A stretch of DNA of 64,000 nt, from positions 69,870,609 through 69,934,608 of the forward strand of contig CM075853.1 of assembly GCA_037975125.1 (NCBI GenBank), in the 5' to 3' direction. Both the position numbers and the translations under genes were made by a program. The notes below the pieces were generated by a model. It had not been told where the DNA came from. It did not search any database and saw only the letters and a program-made list of their open reading frames with translations. Source of the DNA: Latrodectus hesperus. Its lineage: Eukaryota > Arthropoda > Arachnida > Araneae > Theridiidae. Every line of letters starts with the position of its first letter. The stretch's first letter is position 1. Positions 54,638 to 64,000 of this stretch are shown piece by piece.

Positions 54638-55879
54638 ATAGAAAGAACAATATAAAAACGAAATTTTTTTGGAATTTTTTAAGCAAACTAATGTAGATAC
54701 TATTTAAAGTAGTATATTTCATTAATGTTAAGTATTATTACTTCGAAAAGTTACTTCGATTAGAAGAAAATGAAAATGCACATCATGTAAAGCATCATGT
54801 AAAGCATAATAATTGTAAAGCATAATATTTATCTTATGAAATATATAATGCGTTGTATGAAATATCAGAAATGTGAAGAGATAATAGAAATTCTACTGAA
54901 ATATCAAATTTTAATGAACGAAAAAATTAAAAATTTAACATAAATGAGTGCAGTTATCCCAATGTATTACCTAATACCTTTCAAGAAAATACATTATCAT
55001 GTGAAAGTAATGCAAGAGAGAAGAGACTTTTTTATAAGCTCTGACTCCATAAAAATTTTAAAAAATCTAAAATATATTCATTTAATATATTCTAATAAAA
55101 AAAGCAATTTTTACTTTTATCCTGTTCTCTGCCTCTGCTGAAACAATAAAGTCTTCATAATTCTCAATCAATTTGCGTTATCCTTAATGGTTTAACTAAC
55201 TTTTGGGTATATAAGAGCTTAAAAATTTTAATTGATGTTAAAAAAGTCCCTTAACTATTTTTATCAAATTTGATTATTTTTAAAAGATTTATGCCTAATT
55301 TAGACATTGTTATAATTAATATATATACATATGAGTCTCCAAATAAAAGTGTTAGCAAAAGGAGTTCTAGGTACGAAATTCATATCAAGTGAAACTTAAA
55401 ATAAATTTTTAGATTTTAATGTATATTTTATTAAAAATATGACAATAGTGTTTCATTATAATTTCAATCTTATTTGGTAAAATATGAAATTATGTAGCGC
55501 AATGTTGAAATTACAAATGCACTTAGGTTTTATCCCTTCGTGATAAGAGCCATTTTAGTACTGCAAGTAATGAAATTTAAATAAACTGGCAAGTTTTGTT
55601 CTATTTTTTAAAAAAAAATTATTGAGACATTTATAAAAACTGCAGTTTTGTTATTCCAGTGTCATGCAATGAAAGGTTTTATGAAAATATTCTTCACCTG
55701 GCAGTTGCAAAGAAGAGAACTACAGGGGAATCAATCAATACAAATAAAAATGGAACTGCACATCACAATCTAATTTACCCTCATACACAAAAAATAAGCA
55801 TTGAGTGGCAAACCAAATTACTGAAATTATAAAATGTAAGAACATGCATTTGGATATCCTAAGATTAATAGGTGCGTAG
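54636..55879. other. AT-rich spacer
   Basis: No gene is seen. Short imperfect tandem units (CATCATGTAAAG) occur at 54781-54805. The 65-codon frame at 54944-55141 is unrecognised. Confidence 0.5.
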
Positions 55880-56330
55880 AAACTTACCTATAAAAGATGT
55901 TAAAGTAATGGCGCACTTTTCCACAAAAGGGTTCCACATTCCCCCCTAGAGGCACATTCTTCGAGCGCTTGTAATGGTGAAGCTTTCTGAGGGCGTCATG
56001 TCGCAACCCGGGTTTGTAATTTGATTTTTGTGTCAATTCAATAAACAAGGAGTGGTGCATCCATATTGGGTTGGTAAATGTGGATGGTGTGGTGCATTCT
56101 GGTAATGAACCAACTGTTTTCGTGGAGGTTTCCGGCTATACCATCGGCCAGGCAGTGCAATGACTCGTCCGATCCAGGGCGCTACAATTGGAACAGTTTT
56201 ACTTTCCCGGATTGACCAGGGGTCCAAGTGATTTTCTTTAGTGGGTTTCTCTCACGCAGCAGATATTCTACAGCCTTAAACTCGCTTCACGAGTATGCTG
56301 TCGAATTGAGGCCCCAAAAACATATTACAG
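55880..56330 (-). repeat. GC-elevated unclassified repeat or non-coding exon with donor-like end
   Basis: This sharply bounded 450-bp block is far less AT-rich than its surroundings. On the minus strand it ends at ATAG|GTAAGTTTC (about 55881-55893), a consensus 5' splice donor. A 64-codon minus frame (56033-56227) has no domain I recognise. The composition step resembles a transposon-derived block. A terminal exon of a minus-strand transcript is the alternative. Confidence 0.4.
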
Positions 56331-59300
56331 TTGTAAGGATATGGGGAGTAATAAAATTAGAATTATAAAATTCTATTACAAAATTATTCAACAAATATTA
56401 AGTTTTGTTAATTTTAATATCTTTGAACAAATAGTTCACGTATGTTGCAAATATGTCAAGGAGGGAGTGGAAAAAATCAAAATGAGTAAGTAATAGTTTT
56501 GAGAGAATTTTTCATAAAAATAAAGATAAAGCTTGTAAAAAGAAAAAAATCAATGCTACAAAATCTAGAATAAAATTTTCTTGAATCCAAAATGTTGCAA
56601 ATTGTTTCTTTGTACTTAAATTGTGAATATGTTTTAGAATAACATGTTTTAAATAAATAATTTTTTTGAAATACTTTTAATTAATTCTATTATCTCGCTT
56701 TTTATATATAAGTACAGTTAATAAAATTTTGTACAGCTTTGATTTTTGTATTAGCACATAAATTTGAAATTTAAATACAAAAAATTTTTGATTTTTGCAA
56801 TGTAAAATATTAAAAAGCCTCTGTTATTTATAAAAGGATACTTTTATTAAAATTCTCTCTTTAATTGCTTAAGAATAATTATAAAATTTTAAATAGATTG
56901 TATGAGAATGTGAATGCACTCTTTGAATTAAAAATCGTTTCTTTGATATACAATCCATAAAGTTTTTGTTGAAAATTTTTAAGAATATTTTTTAATTGTT
57001 AGAGTTTATGTGAAATAAAAATTCTTAATAAACATGAGAGTAACATCATCACAATTTTTTTTGAAAATTTGTATTCAAAATTTTATATCTCGTGTGTTTT
57101 ATCAGAACTTATATACAAAATTTTAGTTATATGAATGGTAAAGTATCGTGTTAGCGACATGGAATAAATTCCAAATTTACATAAAATACAGATGTGTATT
57201 CAAATTATTTACTTGAGATCACAGAAAATGAATAAGTAATACTAAAAAATCAAATATTAATACTGTTTTGTAATACTATAAATAAATTTATATGTAAAAG
57301 AAAATGTATATATTGTTAGAAAAGGAAACATCAATTCCAGTATTTTGTAGAATCTAGTAGGCTATTAATGTGTGATTAAAGTAAAATACCTCAGATACCT
57401 CATAGAGGAAATAAGAGCATAATGAAAAATGTCTGAAATTAACATTTTTTGAAGGATTAGGCATTGTATGCATTTTCAAAATAAGAATTTAATATCTAGA
57501 ATATCTTTCAGAAAAATGTTTCAGAATGAATCTTGGTGAAATAGAAATTATATTTATAAAAAGTAAATTAACTTTAATCGTATACTTAAATTGACACTCC
57601 ACATTATGAAAAAAATGGCATATCATCATTTTAATATGAATGTTTTACAAGTAAGTTTTTTACAGCAAAATATATTTAGATTTTTAATTTGAGTGAATAT
57701 AACGGAATAAATGATGCTTTCCAATGGTTAAAGAAAATATTAATTTAGGAGTGTTTCAAACATTATTCGTAATCTCATATAAAATTCTTTTCAAACATCA
57801 TATATTATAACTTTAAATTATCATTTAGCGAAAATTAAATACTATTTTTATCAAAGTTAATTTTTAAATGGTTTACGTATTAAAAATATGCTTCATTGAA
57901 AAATATACTCTCGGAAGAGTTCAACTATATAATTTCACATTTCATCATAGCTTCTGCTAAATTCCAATTTATTTTTCACCTTAGAAAATTTCCTTTCAAA
58001 TAAAAATACTAGAGTTATAAAAATATTGAAAAGAATGCAAATTTAGTAAAACGAAAGAATGCGATGGTTTCCTCATGTTTATGAAAATTTTGATTATGGC
58101 GTTTTTCTAGAAAACTTTGTACTACTTCTAATAATCTATTCTAACAGAGGGTTGTTTGGCGTGTCAAAAATAGAAATATGATCTCATTTAATTATTTAAA
58201 GATAATGCAATCTTGATATAAAATGAATCAACCACCCAAAAATTTTCCTGTAAGAGTTGATGATTTTAAATGGAATATTCATTTAGAACTGTAATTAATT
58301 TTATGTACATTCAAATATAACATTTAATGAGGTTTATTTCCATGAAACTTGTTCAAAAACGTTTCTTTGAATTAAATTATTATTATTATTGTGGTAATTT
58401 TGTATGATATAGTTTATTTTAACCATTTTAACCATTATTGGAGCTATCATCTTACATTTAAAGATAAATAGATTTTAAACAAAAAAAAAAGTTGTTTTGT
58501 GAGATTACAAATATATTTCTTAAAAAATAAACCCAAAATTTATTTAACAGCATTTCAAACATTTTCTAATAAAACTGCTTTTTTTATATAATATAGGCGA
58601 GGGTTCAAAATATATATATATCGAGATAAACATACAAAATTTATTACTGACTTAAGAAAATTGTTACTATTTTGGATTACAATTCTTAACAAATACTTCG
58701 ATCTGTTTAGTTAAAAAAAATTAATTTTTCACAATTTTTCCACAATTACTGACACATTATGGAAAAAAATTATTTATTTTTACAGTTTTCTGTAGAAATA
58801 GTTTAAGTAACATATAACATTTTAATAATTCATGAAATTTTCTGTACATTTTATTTAAAAAATTGTATCACGTAATTTTTAATATGTAACTCAAAGTATG
58901 TATCTACATTCTGTTATGTTCTTGAAATATAACTTTAAAAGTTAGCATGAAATTTAAAAGTTTCTTACTACTTTTAAAAATGTATTTAAAATTTATATAA
59001 CAATTTTGTCTGACAAGAATGTATACAATACTTTTTTAAAATACGGAAAATAATCACAAACTATATTTTTCCTTAAAAAGATTCGAGGTTTTATGGAAAT
59101 ATTTAACTAAAATATTTTCAAATTATATACGAGTGTCACTCAAAATGAGTACAGACCATTTTGTTGTAAAAATGAAAATTAAAATTGAGAAAATTTTGCT
59201 TGTGTTAATAATATTTTAGTTATCTTTAGCTCGTGTTTTTATATTTAAATATTTGTCACAACTAGCCAAAAGCTCTAGAATCACAAAGAACTTCTTGACC

Positions 59301-60812
59301 TAAAATTTAATAAGCAGAATCTTTATTCTTAGACTTCTTATTTTTATAATGCTTACCATTTTGAAATCCTTTTAATTTAAATAAATGGAAGAAATTGTTA
59401 GAAAAATATGGTCTGTTAAAATTTTCTAAATTAAACCCTCAATTCTTAAATTGGAGCAACAATCCTGAGTGGGCAAAATCATGAAAAAGTAGTTTCTCTA
59501 AAAAAAAATATTCCCTGCCTCCTGTTTTAATATGGGGTGACATGTAAATTTTAGTCCTATTTGACTTAAATTTAGTGACTTGTTTAAACTTAATTGGGGA
59601 AATACCCCATCTAAATTACTTGGCTTTCTGAAGGATTGGCAGTTTTGCGCTACCTCAAATGTCTTCTCTTTGTTACATTTTTATTATATAAACTTTACAT
59701 GTTTACCTTTTTACTACTGCAAACCTAAGTTTTTTTCATATTTTCATAATTGACTATATCTTTAATTTCTGATTATAGTTTTTTACCATTTGTTCGGCAC
59801 AGTAAGTCCTGTTTGTATTTTGCCCCAGAAAGACATTCTTTCAATGTATTATACATATAATACATCCATCAATTAATGTATTAAATATCTATTATTGATA
59901 TCCTTGAATTCAATTTCTGAATTCGACTCCCATCAGGGATATTTAATTAGCCTTCTTATTCAAAAAGTGACTGTCCCGTACCAAACCCAGGTCATATTTA
60001 CCATGATTTGTTAAATGCTATAAGTATCATTCAAATTCTTCGTTTTCATAAAACAAAACAGAGCAGCAAAGTGGTAGTAGATCGAAAAATTTGTGAATAT
60101 TTTAAAGAAGCTCATTCTATTGCCAAATATCCATTCACATCCTACAATATATGTGTGTAGGGATATTTGACGATTGATAAGCCGATAGATGAATGGTCAC
60201 AACAGTGAATTTTTGTATAACAAAAAGAAATGCTTTATTATTTTCCAAAGAATCGGCTTCTGTTTCGTAAGGAAAAAGCTTAATATAATTCATAAAATTT
60301 ATTTTAAAGCTGTTAAAACTGATCGACAAAGAAATCTTTGCAAAAGACTAAAATAGACAAACGAGACAATCTTACCATTTTGCGTGTCTAAAATTGCTTA
60401 TTCATTGCTTTCTTTGAAGTTATTTAAATAATAGATTTTAGGAAATAACATTTATGTTTAAGGAGAAAATGTTAAACTTGTAAGTTAATCAAGTCATAAC
60501 ATATAATTAAATGTATAATTCAGTCAATAATAGTAAAATTAAATTATTTTTATATTGTATTTATTATATTATTTTATATTGAGTAAATTATTTCGTAATA
60601 AGTAATTCTGGCATTTTAAAAAACTCTTTAGAGCTAATTTATATGAAAATGTTTATTAAATCTTTATTACGCATGCAAGAAAATATTACATTTTTAACTT
60701 TTTAAAGAACGTCAATGGTAAATTATTAAATATTTAGCACCATAGAGATTTCAACAAAATTAGAAAATAACTTCTTTCTTATTATATACATATTATTGTT
60801 ATGCAACATAAA

Positions 60813-60817
<5 letters not shown>
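56331..60817. other. AT-rich spacer, no gene seen
   Basis: About 4.5 kb of AT-rich DNA. The only frame over 60 codons that I noted (60135-60329, minus) is unrecognised. A GAATTCGACTCCC at about 59930 recalls a B-box without a matching A-box. Confidence 0.55.

Positions 60818-60859
<42 letters not shown>
60818..60859. repeat. (TA)n microsatellite, ~42 bp
   Basis: TA dinucleotides directly abutting the next repeat. Confidence 0.95.
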
Positions 60860-60861
<2 letters not shown>

Positions 60862-61912
60862 AGCTGACCCAGCCACGCGTTGCAGTGGCTGAGTTTTTAA
60901 AATACATTGAATCAATTTTTTACTAATATTTTATACTAATACTATTAATATTTTCTAAAAAAATTTAGAATAGGTTCATTCATAGGAGATTAAAAATAAA
61001 ACGTTTCACCAAAATTTAATAGTAATAGGTAAAGTATCGAAATTTTGAAATTAAGCACAAATCAACATATACTTTCTGAATTTACATTTTATTCATCTTA
61101 TATAAATTATAGTTTGTAATCAGTGTCTTATAAAATATACTATATAAATTAAAGACATCTAAAAATAAATTGTTATAAATGAGATAGATAACATTGACAT
61201 CGAACTATTATAATTTTAATTTTAAATTATATTAAAACTAAAAAATTTTTCCGCGGCATTATACTGAAATAAAAAAAATTAAAAGAATTTATCATTTGAA
61301 TAAATAAATTAGATCAAAATGTTCTACTGAATAAATTAATAGTTATAAAATTATAAAATAAAAATAAAAATAATAAAAGACTATCAAGAAATACTTACAT
61401 ATTTTCGAGGTGGTATGAAAATTAGTAGAGAAAAACAGTAATAAATAAAATTTTATTTTACTATTTATAATATTAAAAATATTCAAACTGAATACTGCAC
61501 AATAATAACACAATACAAAGTATAATTATGAAAATGATTCACGAAAAATTGTTATAGTATCATTATACATCATGAAAATATATGTAAATTCTATATTTAA
61601 CCACGCGCTTGCGCGCGCACGATAATTTTCTCGAAGATGGTTTAATCTAGTAAAATAAACACGTCGCCATCTGCCGAATACCCGTGCAACTTAGATGCTA
61701 AACCGCCATCTATTAGTAACTTACAGAACTAACCAAAAAAAAAATAATAAAAAAATTTAGGGTTGTACTACCCCTAACATTCAGGGGGATGAAAAATATA
61801 TGTTGGCCGATTCTCATAGATACCGGATAAGCACAAAAAATTTCATCAAAATCGGTCAAGCCGTTTCGGAGGAGTATGGCAACGAAAACTGTGACACGAG
61901 AATTTTATATAT
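60860..61912 (+). repeat. unclassified interspersed repeat with conserved end blocks
   Basis: The block starts AAGCTGACCCAGCCACGCGT right after a (TA)n tract. It ends with TTTCATCAAAATCGGTCAAG, CCGTTTCGGAGGAGT and an AT-rich GAGAATTTTATATATTAG. From memory, an ATCAAAATCGGT-CAGCCGTTT block paired with a CTGACCC start recurs in many arthropod repeats of uncertain class. The interior is mostly AT-rich and non-coding, with a GC-rich patch (CGCGCTTGCGCGCGCACG, near 61604-61620). No ORF was seen, so this would be a non-autonomous copy or a 3' end. Confidence 0.5.
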
Positions 61913-64000
61913 TAGATATATAAAGTACTTTATATATATAAAGATATATAGAATACAGTTTTTGTAAAATCAACTCATTTTTTAAATAAAAACAATGCTT
62001 CTAACTACTTAAAATTCATTATAAAATATTTTAATTATTATAAAATATAAACTTAAATGTTATTATAAAACAACCCAAAAAACATATTTTTAAATATTAC
62101 ATATTGTAAAGTGCTTAATGGAAATGGATTTTTATATATAATAATATTATTTTTGCATCACATTTTATAAATCAAATGAATAAGTATTAAAATAGGTATT
62201 TGTTATCGCTGTGTTTTATATAGACATGTGAGATTCTTAGAAAGTAGGGATTTCTGATAAATACATAACCTTAAATTTGAAAATATTTATATTCGGGGAA
62301 AAACATTGTTTAAACAGAGAGCTTATCTCTTGAGATAGATCAACATAAATATTAAGAAATCAGAATCATGATTGTTATTGATTCCACAATAAATATAATC
62401 ACTGTTCTTGATAAAAATAATTTAAAAACTAATGTATGAATATTTGCTTTTATTTCAGGAAATAAATCAGCAGTTTACACTCACATAGGGAAAATTTAAA
62501 ATTTTTTTTTATTTTATTTATTTATTTTTTTTTTTTTGAAAATTTAAATTTAATTAAATTAAGAATTTTTACTGACGTTGTAGAATTAGAGAAATAAAAT
62601 CTTTTGATCTAATGATAATAATAAAAATTTAATGATAATTTGTTTATTTACATTATAGCTTTATTAGAAATTTATATAAGCTGTTTACGCATAATTGAAT
62701 TATGGGATGAAGTATATACTTTTTAAGTAATTAATTTATTATCTGTAGGAGTTCGTGTAAAACTCATAAATAATATAATGATAATATACTTTCTAACAAT
62801 TTATTTAAAGTAATTCAAAAAGTTTCGCTTACAATTATAATTTTAGCTATTGGTAAATAAGTACAATATATATTAAGTAGAAAACATAAATGTCAGTATT
62901 TACTAGAATAATGGAAAATGAATTTCTTGAAATAAAGAAAACAAATTTGATACATTATAAAATATTATTCAAACATTTCAAATATTGCGTCTTTTTAAGT
63001 ATCTCATTGTAAAATTAATTGAAAAATCAAGAATAAAAAGTTAATAGTTAAAATAAGTGGGTTTATCATTTTTCCAAAAAAAATTGTTAAAATGTTATAC
63101 TTTTAATGTAAATTGCTCAAACATCCTATTTATTCTTATTAATTTGACCAGCTACAAATAAATAGCACCTAAATAATTCTTTCCGCTTCAAATTTAGCAG
63201 ACTAGGGGTTGGCATTGGGAGGAATGGATAAAGTACTTTGGAGAGTATTCTCCTGGTATGGTTACCCAAGGCCAAACTTTTATGCTCCGCTAGGTGCTCC
63301 GTATCATTGGTCTACAGTAGCTATTCATTTTTATTTTTGCCATAAACTTTAATCTGTTTTTAACAATACTTCTCGTGTTTATGATTTTCTTAAAGATTCA
63401 TGCGCTCATGAACTCCATTGAGCGTATAAAACTAAATCATGAAGCATAAGACAACAATATTTTTCATGAAAAATTATGTGTTACTATATCAAAACTTTAA
63501 TTTATAATAAAAGTTATAATATTTTTCAATAAGTTGCATACACATCTAATTTTGATATAGATTTTTTTTAAATATGGCGTTGAAAAATGTTCCTACAATT
63601 TTTGAAAAATGTATGTAATATGCACTTAAATTTTATGCTCATAGTAAATTTTATGCTCATGATAACCCCTATTATCAATTCATAGGAATCATTAATTGCT
63701 TCAAGAAAAAATATTTCAGTTTGGACTATGTTAGTAACCAGTATTTTTAGATTAACTGTTCAGCATAATTGATTGTTAAGAAATAAGATTTTTACTGTTG
63801 ACTTAGCTGCCAAGTTCGTTCAATTTAAGGGTTGATTTAATGGTATATTTTCTTCTTATGTCTCAAATTTCAAAACTTATCCTTTTTTATAGAGTACCTA
63901 ATTACAGAGTAATCTTTAAGTTTGTGATTGCAAAAATCTGTCATTTTTTGTGATTAATGTGGCCTTCTAAAAATATGCATTGGAGCAAGCGGAAATTTCA
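61913..64000. other. AT-rich spacer with a small GC-elevated patch at 63190-63310
   Basis: No gene is seen. The patch at 63190-63310 (containing GGGTTGGCATTGGGAGGAAT) is unclassified and may be a repeat remnant. An 18-bp tandem duplication of TAAATTTTATGCTCAT lies at about 63627-63660. Confidence 0.5.

Overview
The window looks like intergenic or intronic nuclear DNA of an arthropod, most likely a spider. It is strongly AT-rich, with long (TA)n tracts, a compound (TA)n-(GATA)n satellite, and many decayed Tc1/mariner and non-LTR elements plus tRNA-derived SINEs. The spider call is inference from general character; no phylogenetic marker is present. There is no sign of bacterial, viral or organellar organisation.

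The only intact host gene I can support is a single-ORF class A (rhodopsin-like) GPCR on the minus strand at 1505-2494. It lacks the amine-anchoring Asp in TM3 and the canonical DRY and CWxP motifs. A splice-acceptor-like CAG sits 2 nt before its ATG, so a 5'UTR exon may lie further right, possibly in the GC-elevated 3120-4140 stretch.

From left to right: the 3' end of a mariner element (1-356); the GPCR; AT-rich DNA with a tRNA-SINE (about 7613-7915); more AT-rich DNA with a second SINE remnant (16575-16760); a clean SINE with 9-bp target duplications (23042-23324); a RNase H-bearing non-LTR fragment (25470-26450); a 92-nt foldback hairpin (27154-27245); the (TA)n-(GATA)n satellite (30924-31716); a 5' Tc1 fragment (32576-33199); a non-LTR RT and RNase H fossil on the minus strand (39640-41800); a complete but inactive 1.6-kb Tc1 element (42526-44125); a complete 1,930-bp Tc1/mariner-superfamily element of DD41D type with 276-bp inverted repeats and one nonsense codon (49551-51480); a 5'-truncated RTE-like insertion with a 16-bp target duplication (51706-52492); and several unclassified repeats up to 64000.

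No genes cooperate in an operon or pathway here. The coherent biology is one orphan receptor beside a layered record of transposition. I found no clear undescribed multi-gene system. The items most worth a second look are the DD41D element with its unusually long inverted repeats, the receptor's non-canonical microswitches, and the 27.2-kb hairpin.
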